DNA of 64,000 bases from the NCBI RefSeq assembly GCF_036324505.1, contig NC_086355.1, positions 21,008,518 through 21,072,517 on the forward strand, written 5' to 3'. Below the pieces are notes generated by a model. The model did not search any database. It was not told the origin of the DNA and saw nothing but the letters and a program-made list of their open reading frames with translations. Below are positions 36,866 through 50,200 of this stretch, one piece after another (position 1 is the stretch's first letter; the number at the start of each line of letters is the position of its first letter). The DNA comes from Eleginops maclovinus (lineage: Eukaryota; Chordata; Actinopteri; Perciformes; Eleginopidae). Both the position numbers and the translations under genes were made by a program.

Positions 36866-38269
36866 AACATTCAAATTTGAATACATGATGAATTTAAATG
36901 ATAAATAAATGAATATTTATTAAATGGTCCTAGGTCATTTGTTAGCCAGTTTGGAGAAATACAAAACAGAACACAATGTGGTAAACGGAGTAGGCTACTA
37001 TTTTATGGCATTTTTCTAAAAGGTAATTCCGTTTTGTTTTGTATATGACCAACTACAGCAGGACTACTTTACACATGATGCCAACAACTCCGACGTGTCT
37101 TCTGCAGTGTCTTGTAGGTGGGAATGTGGTTAATGTTTTTGGATTCATGAGAGGTTAAGTGTCCTGTAGATGGTGCATATTATAGTTTGACACTTTCAAT
37201 TGATGCAGAGTGAGCTATATATGAACTGACAGGAAACACATTCAAGCAGGAATATGAATATATATCACTGAATAAATGAGTAGGAAAAACAATTGATGCA
37301 GATGCTGTACAGAGCAGTAGGGGTCACAGCATTGATGAGCATGAACATGATGTGAAGTCAATATTACGATAATGGACAGGGTGTACAGGGTGGGTTAAGA
37401 ATTGTGTTGATATTCCAAACCTTTCTGAACCACACTAAGACCAAACCAAAAATCTGAAGAAAAATACATTAAGGATTTATAATCAAGTTCACTAAACAAA
37501 ATAAAAGCAGAGTAATTGTAATTTCTGTTTTTCTTTCAGAATTCTATCCATTTTAAAATAAAAAAGTTGTGGCTGAGGAAATATATGTGCTCCTAAGCTA
37601 GGAGCTCTGCTTGCTTGCAAGTGTGGGGCACATTTTTACTAACATTTTATGAAAACAGAGGATTAAAAACAGGCAGAATTATTGTTAAATGTTTAATGGA
37701 TGTATTTCTTTCACTGGAAAGACCCACACAAGTTTTAATGTATAATTTTACAAAGGCAACAACATAACTTCTGTTGTTGCTGTCACGATAACTGCTACCA
37801 CTACGATTAGTATTACTACAAATAGTACTACCTACTACTTTATATTAGTCAATTCATTAGGATTTATTATCAGGACGTATGACATATGTGTTGCAAAAGC
37901 AATAATGAATGTAAATAAATGTGGAAATGTACAACAAATGAAGTGGATAACAATATTAAGTACTAGAATCAAATAGATAATGAAATAGAAAATGAAATAA
38001 AACAATATACTGTAGACATATACATATAAGTGTATGAGTGTTCATCTAGTGATAAGAACATAAAAAGATGTCAGACATTATACATGACATGTAGTACTAT
38101 ATAGATAACAAAATAAATCCTACTCAACATCAAATAAAATGTGACATTGTTGAGATTAAAAAATACAAAGTGCACATTTTAGAATACAATAAAGTCAGGT
38201 CAAAAGAATAGGGGAGCCATAGAAACATATAAATGTATATATTTCTAATTGTCTCTTTTCTTGAGGCAA
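36866..38269. other. AT-rich spacer
   Basis: No gene or clear repeat seen. Confidence 0.45.
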
Positions 38270-38420
38270 GGCAAGGCAGGTTTATTTATATAGCACTTTT
38301 CAACACAAGGCAATTCAAAGTGCTTTACAAACATGAAAGATATTAAGATCGTTAAAAAATATTGCAGTATAAACACATTATAAAAAGGCATTTAAAAACA
38401 GTCATTTAAGAGCAAAGATA
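38270..38420. repeat. dispersed repeat (GGCAAGGCAGGTTTATTTATATAGC family)
   Basis: GGCAAGGCAGGTTTATTTAT, ATAGCACTTTTCAACACAAG and CAAAGTGCTTTACA are hallmarks of a widespread fish repeat. More diverged relatives lie near 20790, 47505 and 56160. Confidence 0.55.
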
Positions 38421-38941
38421 ATGAGAATAATTGAGGAAGAAAGTGTCATTTGTATTTGCCAACACTGTACATTTTTACTTCTCCGACAGAATCAGGGGAT
38501 ATTTTTCCCTTCCTGTCACACTTTCTGGGCAATCTATTTTAAATTTGGTTGGTATTCTGCGACTGTAGTCATTCTCTTTATCATTATTTTTTCTTTGGTT
38601 AGAATTGTGTCAGATCTAACTTTCTGACTGATGGTATACCTGATCAGAGGCTGGCTTGGGTTTGTGAAGTCATACGTTCAAAGGTCAGCCAGCCTCAGGA
38701 CCAGTAGCCTGAAGAGTACAACCACCTACACATCTATGTACAGGTCATGTTCCTCGAGGCCGGACTGGAAGGTTAAACATCAGCTTCAATCAGTATGTGA
38801 ATTAGGCTTTGTCAATACAGTTATGGGATAATAAGTGGTTTACTGGGAACTGACATTGTATTGTCACCATCTAGTGGTAGAAATTAGTTAATGCAAGTGT
38901 TTGACAAAATATTACGCAACATTAAAAAGAAAAAATATATT

Positions 38942-38949
38942 GTTTTTGG
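38942..38949. repeat. target site duplication of the ZMYM1-like hAT, left
   Basis: GTTTTTGG, identical to 40547-40554. Confidence 0.88.
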
Positions 38950-40546
38950 CAGTGGCGGGCCGTGCATTTCACACCTAGGCCTTCAGTGATGTCCTACACA
39001 GTCCTACCTGAATTATTCCACCTCTTAATACCATCATTATGACGCCATGGCTCTAGAAACTATACATTTAGACAGAAACGCAGTATAACCGGGCGTTGCA
39101 TCACCTTAACATAGTCAAGTACAACAGAGTTATATTAATATTTCCGAAGCATTTATAATCAATACATCAGCATTTACAGTTAACTTAATTAATCACATTA
39201 TCTGACAAACCGCTCCTTGACACCTGTGTCTGTCACATAACGCAGGACAAGTGCCAGCTGTGCTACATTACCCACATCTGACGTCTCGTCCACCATAACA
39301 GCGACAAAGGGTGCTTTTTTAATCTTCATTTTGATCTCTTCTCCCATCACTTCAGCAATAGCATAAATCAGGTCGTTTTGTATTTTGCCTGACGTCCCAG
39401 TAAACATGTTGTTTGTGTACAGGTGGTAATGCAAATCTGTGTTGTTCTCAGCAAGAAAAGAAAGAAGCTCCACGTAGTTTCCTCTGTTTCTGGACTCGGC
39501 GCTTTCATCGTGTCCCCTAAATGAAAGTTCCTGTTTACCCAAAAACAGGACACAATCAATCAGTCTTTCAATAATTCCCTATTTTTGTTCACCCTTTCGT
39601 TGTGGAGCTCCGTTTCCCTGCGCACTTGTTCGTTGAGCTGTAGATCCACTCGGGTGTCCCCAAAGGTTTTCAAAAGCACCAGTGCTTCCAAGTGCCCAGC
39701 CGTGCTTTGGTGTCTCGTTGCTGCCTTGGTTAGACAACTCAAGTTTGCAAGTTTAGTGTGGCTCCAAACACCAAATCGATCAGTTGCAAATACCAGGCAT
39801 TCCCGGCAGTACAATTTGCAGTGCCTCTCGGAGGCTGTGAGCCAGGGGTACCGCTCGTAGTTTCCCTGCTGTGCTAGGCTCGCTAGCGTTGGAGTTGGTC
39901 GTTCCCTTTTCAAGATGTGTAGCTTTACTTGAAAAGTTCGTTTTGAAAATGGCGTTGTAATTATATCTTCGACCAAATTGATCTCTTCTCCTCCTTCAGC
40001 CATTGTGGGTTGAAAAAATAGCTTGTAGAAATCTACACAAATTAGCTCGCTCAAGTTCTAGTTCTGTTTGCTAGCTTTGCCCATAGACTGTATGGCTCTG
40101 CCTACTGCCTAGCTCTGCCTCTCAATATTGCTTATCCAATCAGAAGATGTGCACGTGCTAACGTTAGCGTACGCCTGCTAGCTGGCCCGTTGTCGCCACC
40201 TCGAAATCTGATTGGTTAACACCACAATTTTGTTTGCGTTCACTTTAAACTACAGCCGCCCGCACTGTTGATTCTGAAGGCCTAAGGGCAGATTTCTTTG
40301 ACCCTAGCAACACATTATGGCTGAAATATGATTGGATAAAAGCTCTAACATAAAGGCCAGCCCTCCAAATCTCGTTCTGAGGCTGGAAGCAGCGCAGCCA
40401 AGACGAACGCTATAAAATGAAGAGAATAGACTATGGGGAATAATTTAATACGTATTTGTGGAAAAAATATATCAAAATTTAATTTATATTCTGATGATGT
40501 TTAGGCCAGCAGAGAAGGCCTTGCTGGCCCTGACGGCCCACCACTG
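38950..40546 (-). mobile_element. hAT transposon with remnant transposase, 1597 bp
   Basis: Left end CAGTGGCGGGCCGT and right end, on the other strand, CAGTGGTGGGCCGT, flanked by the 8-bp duplication GTTTTTGG. It carries the N-terminal half of a transposase on the minus strand. It is much shorter than a complete element, so the C-terminal catalytic part has been deleted. Confidence 0.9.
39198..40003 (-). pseudogene. ZMYM1-like hAT transposase, truncated and frameshifted
   Basis: Likely start ATG at 40003 (MAEGGEEINLVEDI). The first part (40003-39560) has a TTF-type zinc finger-like region with RHCKLYCRECLVFA and a following HQSTAGHLEA. One base is missing near 39560, which ends this frame at LLKD; the next frame continues smoothly with LIDCVLFLGKQELSFRGHDES. 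The second part (to 39198) carries the DUF4371-type stretch GTSGKIQNDLIYAIAEVM and FVAVMVDETSDVGN, the latter including the first catalytic Asp region of hAT transposases. The frame ends at RFVR where the rest of the RNase H-like fold and the dimerisation tail should follow. Confidence 0.82.
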
Positions 40547-40554
40547 GTTTTTGG
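40547..40554. repeat. target site duplication of the ZMYM1-like hAT, right
   Basis: GTTTTTGG, identical to 38942-38949. Confidence 0.88.
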
Positions 40555-41153
40555 TTCGTGTAGCATTTTATGTCTCGTTTTGTGTATGAACAGTGCTGTA
40601 TACATAACGTGTATGGATTGATTGATTGATTTATTAGTGGTTTTAATAAAGCGGGAAAAAACGTTGAAAAAAACAACAAAAAATTGTGTATTCACATTTA
40701 AATTTGGATCAAAAGGCTACATAGCTCATTTCTAAACAAAAAGTCCAGGAAGTGCCTCAGAAAAATACAACACGGAACCACACAATTAAATAAAAACAAT
40801 AATAACATTCCAATGAAAAATTATAGTTAGAAAATGTAAAAATATAAAATAAAAGTAAAATAAAATATAAAGTCAAAATTAAAGCCAGTTTATAAACACT
40901 AGTATTTATTGTATGTATGATCCTAACACATATTCTAAAATATTCTGCATAATCAGTAGCCTACTTCTGTATAATCATACCAATTTTTACTTTTAAAATA
41001 ATACAAGGATCTCAAAAGCCATATATTTGTATTCTCTTGTAATGTTATTGTCCATAAATCAGGATTCATCGTGATAATATCTGGTTAGCGGATCTCTACG
41101 GGAAGCAGCTTAAAGGGGCGGAGCCTCGCTGCTCCGACAGCAGAGAGTTTAGG
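40555..41153. promoter_or_regulatory. upstream region of fam171b
   Basis: Mostly AT-rich up to about 41090, then GC-richer (AAAGGGGCGGAGCCTCGCTG near 41112, a GC-box-like GGGGCGG). The transcription start is probably close to 41100-41150, but no TATA box is clear. Confidence 0.35.
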
Positions 41154-41195
41154 ATGGCGGCTCAGTGCTCTTCTCTGCTCCTCTTCAAGTTATAG
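41154..41195 (+). promoter_or_regulatory. upstream ORF 1 in the fam171b leader
   Basis: ATG at 41154 in good context (AGGATGGCG), 13 codons and TAG at 41193-41195. It ends one base before the ATG of upstream ORF 2. Confidence 0.5.
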
Positions 41196-41285
41196 ATGCT
41201 AACTGGACGTGTGGCGAGTCTTGACCCCCATCAACACTTCTCTTCGGAGCCATGCGCCTGTGGATGTGTGTGTTATCTGCGCTGA
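41196..41285 (+). promoter_or_regulatory. upstream ORF 2 overlapping the fam171b start
   Basis: ATG at 41196, 29 codons and TGA at 41283-41285, in another frame than fam171b and running 34 bases past its ATG at 41252. Ribosomes using it would miss the main start. Confidence 0.5.
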
Positions 41286-44200
41286 TCATATGCGAAGATG
41301 GGAAAGCGAAGGGAGCGTTCACTCCGCCCGGACAGCCTCTGCATATCAATGACGGCAACTTTTCAAACCGGGATCACATGAAACAAGAGCCTTTTCAGAA
41401 CCAACAAGTGCTGCTCCCCCTGTCAGGTCTGTGTGGGCTTCACTGTATCACCATCTCCTCAATCTGAGTAAAACTTGAACGTGTTTCGCTATCGTGCTTG
41501 ATTTGTGTTATTACAACTGGAAATAAATAACATTTCGGCTGAATGTTAAGGATATATGTCGAATTCTGAATTTTTTTTCTCCTTTCTACTTCATCAAGCA
41601 TCACAGTAGAGTGTTTTGTAACAGATTTTAGAATACATGTTCTTTATTTAGTCGGATCAGACCATCTGTGTCAGGATTTACTTGCATATCCTCTGATCAT
41701 GAGTAATAAGTGGTGTGGGAGCTTGCTGCTGTCCCCTCATGACTAACGGTTTGTCCATCTGTTCCTTTTTAACTGCAGCATCACTACCAAGTCGACAATG
41801 TGCATTTACAATATTATCACAATATTAACATGTTACATTTTTGGGAACTTTTTCATAAAAGCCCAACAAGGCTACTCAAAAATGTTCCAAAATCATGGTA
41901 GAAGGCCCATAATGTAAGTAACTGCCTTATCCTTTTAATCAAATCAAATGTCAGCTCATTCTTCCTTCCTAGTTATTCCTTTTCTCATTTTCAAAGAAGA
42001 ACCCCCCCCCCCCCCCCAGAGTGCATCTCTCTGTGTCACTCTGTCACACACAGATGCATGCACTTGTCATGACAATGTTCTTGTTCACAGCTGAGTGGCG
42101 GAGAGGAGCTGAAAGAGCGATTTGTGACCCTTTTTCATCAACTGATTCATGACTAATTCATGCTGCTGTAGGAGTACATTACCATCCGTCATCACGTGAT
42201 CCTCCGAGTCTGTGTTGTTGACTGAAACACTTGGAAATGCACCCAAGCATGCTGTTGTCCCTCTGTACCGTCCCTCCTCAAACCTCCCCCCCTGCAACGG
42301 TCCGCTGTGTCCTGCCAAACCTTCTCCTCTTGGCCTCCCTTCTGCACAGAGTTAGCTCAGGAGAAATGACTGGACACTTTCTGCTTCTGAAAAAAAGAGA
42401 AAATGTAGCCGTATAAATGTACAAAACACAGGAACTAACGTAAGGGCCGCAGTTAACGTTAAAATACTTTTAAACAGTTGGGAGCAGTTGAGGTTAACAT
42501 TGTCACACATTGTTAGCTAAGATAAAAGTCATAGTTAACCCTGTAACACTTGGAAAACAGTCAGAGTTATGTTGTAGCAAGTAGTTAAAAGAGGTTGGAG
42601 AAGTACTTGGATCTTTTAATAAAGTAAAAGTAGAAGAACCATTGTGTACGAATACTCTGTCACAAGTAAAAGTCCTGCATTCAAAAGGTTACTTGAGTAA
42701 AAGTGCAAAAGTATTAGCATCAATATTAAATTAAAGTACCAAAAGTTAAAGTAGTCATTGTGCAGATGGTCCATTTCGGAATAATATATATGATATGTTT
42801 TATAATTATTAATGCATTAAAGTGTTCTCAAAGCTGGCAAAGGTTCAGCTAGTTTTAATGACTTTGTATACTGCACGTTGTGAATTTATTCCAGGTGAGC
42901 TAAAGTCTGATTTAAGGGTTGATTATATTTCACATTATTAATCCAAATCTGTAAAGTAACTAATGATATTAAATAAATGTAGTCGAGTGAAGGTACACAA
43001 TGTACTCTGAATTGTAGTGGAGAACAAAGTAGCAAAAAATTGAAATACTCACGTAAAGTACAAGTATCTAAAAATTGTACTTTAGTACAGTACTTGAGTC
43101 CATATATTTAGTTACTTTAAACTCCACTAGTAGTTAATATGGTAAAAAGTAGTTAAAAGTAGTTAAACTGTCGAGGCTAACGCTGTAATTTATGGTTAAA
43201 GTTTTGAACGGGTAGCTGTTAATGTTGAACATGTTGGTTAACATTGGTTAACATTGGTTGGTTAATATTGAAAAACGGTTTGGGTTAAAGTAGTGATGTT
43301 TGTTACATCACTTAAGCAGCGGGCATAACTTCTTTTAAAGTCTACAGTTAACATGCCTCCTTATATTAACATTTTATTATAAAACCAACTGTATAATCAA
43401 TGTTGTCCTTTACCGAAGACTTTGATCAATTTTCAAAAATATCAGCTCTCACCAAATAAATGACAAAGGCACAATCAGGTGTATTGGATGCCTTGAAAAC
43501 TTTTGGTTTCACAGAAGACAAAAACACAAGTCGCCTGGGTGAAAGTATTGTGTTTTGTTGACTCATCAACAGCACTCCACTCCTACCCAGCCTGACACCA
43601 AAGATATACTTTCTGTACTATGAAATTACATGCACATGGCTTTTTTACGCAGCATGCGTCCATTCGGAACATTAGTTATGCAAGGGGAAATTATCACAGC
43701 AAATTACAAACCCTAACCTTACCCTAGTTGACTTTCTCGCTCTAAATACTATGTCTTTTGCACTTCTAAGAATGGAGCGATGGGTTTGACCTGTTTGGAA
43801 TCCCTACGCTTCTCATACAGATGCTAAATGGTGCGTTAGTATTAAGATACCGGCAGTCGCTACCCATGCATCAGTATTTGACTCCCTCAAAGTGAGACCA
43901 GGCTGAAAAAGTATTTTCTGGAACCTGATGGTCAGTTTTCCCATGCTGAGATTAACATCTACATTGTTGCCCTTTACATTTGGAGACAGACTTTAAGATG
44001 TAATCATTTCCCCCAGGGGAGGATTCTAACTATTAAACCCTAACAGGACTGGTAATTGCTCAGACATTAAATCTTCTTGACACCCCCTCTGTCGGCTGTC
44101 ACCCTAAGCATCTTTTGTCTGAGTTTGACTAGATATTGCTGACTCGTGCTTGAGGCCTGTTTGGCCCACATATCAAAGGGTGCTCTTGTGTTTGCTTCCA

Positions 44201-47200
44201 TCAGTGGAATGTCTGGCCTAATTCCAACACACAAACATGCATGTATGTGGGGTAGGTGGGGGGTCAACGGGGATAAGTCCCTGTTGGACCATCTGTTTAC
44301 GCTGACTGGTGGTCTCACAGAATTGACTGGTCAACATGATTGTGCTTGTCCCTGCTTGATTTTGTGATGAAGATATGTAATGCTATTATTCCTTGATACT
44401 TCAGCCAATGCAAATTGCAGTGCCGTTAGCCACAAAATCGTTGTGGTTTTAATTCAAAACAGCTTGCCGTCCTCCTTCATTTCGGGGTCACGTAGCACCA
44501 TTTGTTGATTCAAATAGCAAGGGTTATCTAAGAAAGCGTTTGAGATCTCTGGAGTATTTTCTTTACTGGAGGAGTGCTGTCATTTGCTCGATAATAACAG
44601 TATTCAAGCCAAATCACACACATCGGGGATCTATTTGGGGGCTGTCTCGGAAGCCTTGAGCAGCCCATTTCAATCCACTTCTTAAACCTCTTTGTGCCAT
44701 GGTTCAGTTCGCCAAATGGGGAGATTATAGTAATCTGGCACGAAACACCTCCACTTCAGATTTAGTGACCCCCTTCTCATGTCCATCTGCACTTGTGTAT
44801 GTATCCCAGTGGGCAGACACTAACACTGCCAAATGTAGTGTTTAATATTGTGACTGAAAATAAAAGCCCTCCGGTCATCTGTCTGCTCCTGATCAAAGGG
44901 AATTTTTATGGGGGGATAATGCAGGATGGTCTGATTATCTGTTTTTGGCACTTTCTCAAATATTGTTTAGACTACAAGCATTAAGCCTGGCTTCATTAGT
45001 CTTCGGTAAAGCTCTTGCAGGTCTTTTATCAGCTATATAATGAGCAATCAGACACAAAACCTCTACTGTAATTGTGAAATGTCCCTATTTAATTGTTCTT
45101 TACAACAGTATGACCAGTAAAATTGCTGCTATCGCAATGATTTAGCATTTAGTTAGTGATAAAAAGTGCAAAAAAGACCTTTTTATAGACTATAAATAAC
45201 TACTGTAACTGTAGAGGGTGGATGATGAGCTGGTTGCTGAGATTTATGGCTCCCAAAACGAATTTTCCAGCCCACACTGTATTGGACCAGTACACTTCAG
45301 TGGAGAATATTTATAGCAGGGCAGTAGATGCAGGAAGATAGCTTGGCGCTGGTAGTGCTGGCAGGGATTTGCAGCTCTGAAAGTACTCAGTACGGAGAAG
45401 TTTCTTTAAAGCAATGTTCAGTAACTTTTACCAAGTAGTCTTTATACCGTTTTTACCTCCAAAAATGAGGTTATGTTTTTCGGCTTTATTAGTTCCCTGT
45501 TTGTCAGCAGGATTACAGCAAATGTGTGACCCAGTTTAATGATGCAAGGAAGAGAGAAAATAGCTTTAACGTGCATTATTTGTCACTTTCATTATCATTG
45601 TGAAATACTAGATGTAGCCTTTGTGGATCTCTCTAAATACGCTCTATTTTTATTTAGTTTGTTGTCATGATTGAGCTGTTTTAAGCTCAATCATGACAAC
45701 ATTTAAGTGTTCTCTCTGCAGTTTTTGTTATTTTTTGATGGTTTCTTATCTTGGATCCACTCTGGTCTAATAAACCATCCTTCTATTTTCAAATGTTTAA
45801 TGCCTGAAAACGGCATTATATGTATCTCAAACTTTACATACATGTCCAAACAGGAAATCAATCAATCAACAGGAAATTACACTTTGAGTATTATAAATGT
45901 ATAAGTTTGCAGGAAAAAAGCACATTTTTCAACATTACATTATCTCCCCAAATGATTACATTATCAGTTAACCAATCAGCTGCAAGGTATGCCATCATCA
46001 ATGCATGTTGTACTGTAAGTGCAAAGTCAGACTTAACCAAACATTAAAGTTGCAGGTTTTTCACTGTTTATATTTAATTACTAGCTTTAATGCACTGTCC
46101 TTCCCTAAAGCATTGATCCTTGTTGGGGAAGGTTATGCTTGGCCACTATTGATTCAAATGGGATGTATCACTGAGCATTCCTGCATTGCTATGCAACACT
46201 ATACCTCGGAGAAACTAAGTCTTGTTGATTCACTTTTGGGTGTCGGTGTGAAAGGGGCTAATTGGGCTTGTGGGTAAGGTGACACATTTTCATTAGAAAC
46301 AGATTATGCGGGAACTACTTGAAAACGTATAATGGTTAGGGCTGTGGAATTGGAATCACATTATTGGAAATATGTACTTTAGCTACCCGTCTGCATGCTG
46401 ATGTAGCATAACATTCTCTTGAACCACACTTTGCTGAAATTAATGGCCATTTTGTTTTTGTGTCCACCTCTGTGAAATATGCTGGGAATAATCGATTCAT
46501 ACTCTTAAGGGATTCTGCAAATTACTTTTAGTGTTTTGATTGCCAATAATGTCCTGTCTAGGTTAATTGCAAATGCAGTCAACTCGATTCTGTTAAAGTG
46601 TTAAGATATACAGTCACACTGCATAAAGTGGGTGGACTAAATCATTTGGGATTTGGTCAGAAGTCACAGTTTTGAGACCATTTGTAGTGTTCAAATGGAT
46701 TAGATCATATTGGAAGATATGATGGTAATAAAATACCTTGTAGATTGTGTGCAACTTGAATAAGTATCAACATTCATGCTCAATTGTAAATAGATTTTTT
46801 TACAAGCAGTTATATCGCCCCAACCGACCAGTTCTTTTCTTAACCTAATCTTTATTCCCCCCCAGATTCTGCTTTTAACCTGAAGGTCCAGGTCAACAAT
46901 GTGATGAGTCGTGAGTACCTGAGCCAGGCGCTGGTGGAGGTCTACATCAACTACACCCTGTTCAACACTGCTCTCACTGGGGAGGATGGCAGTGCTTTGC
47001 TTCATGTTCCTTACCAAACTGGGACAGCAATCACACTTGTGGCCAGTAAGGATGGCTATATTTGCACACTGCTGCCGTGTAAAACTGACCGAATGCCAAG
47101 TAAGATATCTCATGTTTGAATCACCACAGATAATGAGCTTTATGCAGCATCATCCTGGGCTCTCGCTATCTCGGAGATAACTGTTAGACTGTTCTTTGAG

Positions 47201-50200
47201 CTCAGATTAGAGGAAATGTGTCCGTTCACTGGCTGTACTTCATCATGACAGTTTATTTATCTTTGTGCTGTGCCTGTTGAGGTTAAGCTCAACCCCTTAC
47301 ATCATTTCCCCCTCTGAAATCATTATATAACTACACTTGTGTGTGTTTATTCAACCCTGTCTCCTACAATGTAACATTTCTTTACAACTAAACTGCATTC
47401 TCAATTTACAGGAATATGTATTTTCTCCTATATTATGATCGCAGTATTTAACACATGGTTAACGATAAACAAAAACACAGAGAAACAGTCTGGTTAAAGG
47501 TTAATTTATTTATTTAGCACATTCTCAGACTCAAAGGAAATTCAGTGCTTTAAACCTACATTGACACTCAATTAATAAACACAATGGAAAAACAGATTTA
47601 TAATGACCATTCATAAAAGGGATAAAAATTAACATTGTAAATACAGATGATGCTGCAAAAAGTGTAACGATAAAACAAAGGTAAATGACTTCTGGGTAAG
47701 CAGCACTAAAAATAAAATGAATTAACCTAGACTTAAAAGAACTCAGGGTTGGTGAGGACCTCAGGAAGCAGCTTCAATTTTTAGGTTTGGGAAAATAACG
47801 TGATTGGCTTAAACTTGAACTCTTGCTACATCATTTAATTGACAGAAGTCCTTTGTTTTTGTTTTACCCATCTATCCAGCAAAACATCTTTCTTCCCCAG
47901 ACTTGTTCTTTAAAGTACCTGTGACAATTTTAAAAAATCCTAGTCCGGAAGAAAATAAGTTTCTCTCAGAACGTAATTCTAATGCAGTTTCGTCGTATGG
48001 GAATTTCTTTTACGAAGATCAGGCTGGTTTGTTTCACACAAAAAGTAATATGTATCTGTCGGTGGATCTGCACACTCAAAATCTGCCCTGAAGGATAGAT
48101 ATTATTTTCCTTCTTTGATCAGGACATGTAAAAGAAATGTTTTACATGAGGTATAAGCTTTACATCCTTTTGATAGTGTGATGTGGTTGTTGTTGCAATA
48201 CCAAGTTAAGCCTCAACCCTCTGCATTTGACACCATATTAGGCACACCCAAGCAAAACACCTGGGATCATTATATAACTCTGGAATGTGTGTTGTCTTCT
48301 CTTGCTCCTCTGCCATCTGTTTTGCATTTGCAATGACCGCAAAGAACTAAATCATGAGCTATTCTTTTTTATGGTCCAATATTATATAAGCAAAGTGAAC
48401 TCACCCATGTCTTGCTTCTGTGTAAAGCTTGATATAAAAAATGTCACTCTGCCATCTAGTGGAAAAAACGGCATGCATCGCATAAAAGTGCTTTATGTTA
48501 ATTTTGCATCTTTTTAATAATTTCTGTAGTATTTTCCTCCGTGACCATGTCCCTGCTCGGTGTGAATCAGGGGAACATGTGGCTCTTTGATGATTCTGTC
48601 CTGATCACTGGCAAAACATCTGGTACTGTACATATTGTTAAAGTCACTTTTCTCTTTCTCATGCTTTTTCTAGATTTGATTCTCAGTGCAAGCATTGATT
48701 TAAAGGAGTATATTGAATAAGCTAAAGAAAGCTGCACCATTATTTACAAAGTATATATGCAAGCTGGTATTGATCATGTTTTTCCTTCATTTGCAGATGC
48801 TTCATCAAAGCCTATTGTCCAGTTTCCAAAGAGCCTTCTGAATCTGACAGACAGCAGTAATGCCACGGCTGTTAGAGCCTACCTGACCATCCCAAAGCTG
48901 CCGTCAGAGGAAGACGGATTTCTGAAAACTTTGGGCATCATGAGCACTAAATCAGGTAAGACAGAGTCCTGAAAAAACACATTTTTGGGCATGTTTTTTA
49001 ATTTATTTATATATGTTTTCTTTTAGAAGATTAACACAAAAGGATTTAGACTGTATTTACACTGTCAATCTGAAATGTGAATTTTAAATGTAATTTAATT
49101 TTAGGGGACAAAAGCAACTACAAAAGATGAAAAACCTCTTCTGTGTAATACTTACTCCAGGATCTTTTACAAAAATGTTTCATCTGATTCTTTACTTATC
49201 AGATTTCAACGATAACCATGTGAAACTGGAACCATGTAACTAAGGCGTTTATGTGTGAATAAACACTACCTACATGTATGTCTGTATTTGATTCAAGACT
49301 ATTTCATTCATTTTCAAGCATCCCCTTCTCTGTTGCTAAGGTTACGTCAGTGTGGAGTTGAGTCCGGTGGCAGCTGTCAGTGTGAAGCTCTTCTCAGGAG
49401 ACACTGAGTTACATGTAAGGAGGGGGGACATACAGATCAGCCTAAGCATTCCTGACAGCCGCGGACTCCAGACCTCCGACGTTGTTCCTGCATGGTTTTT
49501 CAACCGGACCACTGGTGAGTTGAAATATCTTGATAAAGTGAGGTTATGGCATCTACTTGGAAATGTAGCATAATACAGCAGTGCAGTGATGACGTATTTT
49601 TGTAGGCGGACCTGGAAGTTATTAGGCAAGGCATTTTAAACATTACTGACCCAGCCCTGGGCCCACAGAGAGCTATAGCGTAACAGTATTTCTCTATCTC
49701 TTTAGTCCATTTACTACTGTATACAGCCACATTTTGAGATGGTGGGCTCCTGGGCACAGACATGCAAAAGACCCCACCACCACTAAAACTCTTTTTATTT
49801 CATGGGCAAAAGATAGCCTAAATTGATCCCAAAAACAGTAAAACTATGTCATATTGATCTCTACATTAAGCAACTCCAAATGTTCCCCTTTTTTGTGTCC
49901 AAGGAAGTAAAAGTACAGTCTGAAAATGTTCATAATTGATAAACAATTCATTTCCAAAACAGCCTGAGATGCTTTGCTGATCTGACAGGATTGTAGTGAA
50001 ATATTTATACGAACTACTGTATTGCTGTTGTTTAGGTGGATGGATGAGGAAGGGGCTGGGGATGGTGGTGTCAGTGGAAGGGAAACTCATGTGGACATTC
50101 ACTGCTCCTCACCTGGGTTACTGGATTGCAGCACCTTTATCGTCCACTAGAGGTAAGTGCTAACTATGCTAACCTTTTGTAAAGTGTCTAAAGTGTTACT

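Larger units (their letters stand above)
41427..46865 (+). other. fam171b intron 1
   Basis: Phase 1 intron of 5.4 kb with donor GTCTGT and acceptor CCCCCAG. It carries a run of 16 C at 42002-42017, a MITE at 42589-43129 and a perfect hairpin at 45660-45701. ORFs inside have no recognisable domain. Confidence 0.85.

Noticed and set aside
42581..43137. Secure 8-bp target duplication GTAGTTAA around the MITE
   Set aside because: The same octamer occurs again just downstream, so I list the element but not the duplication as proven.
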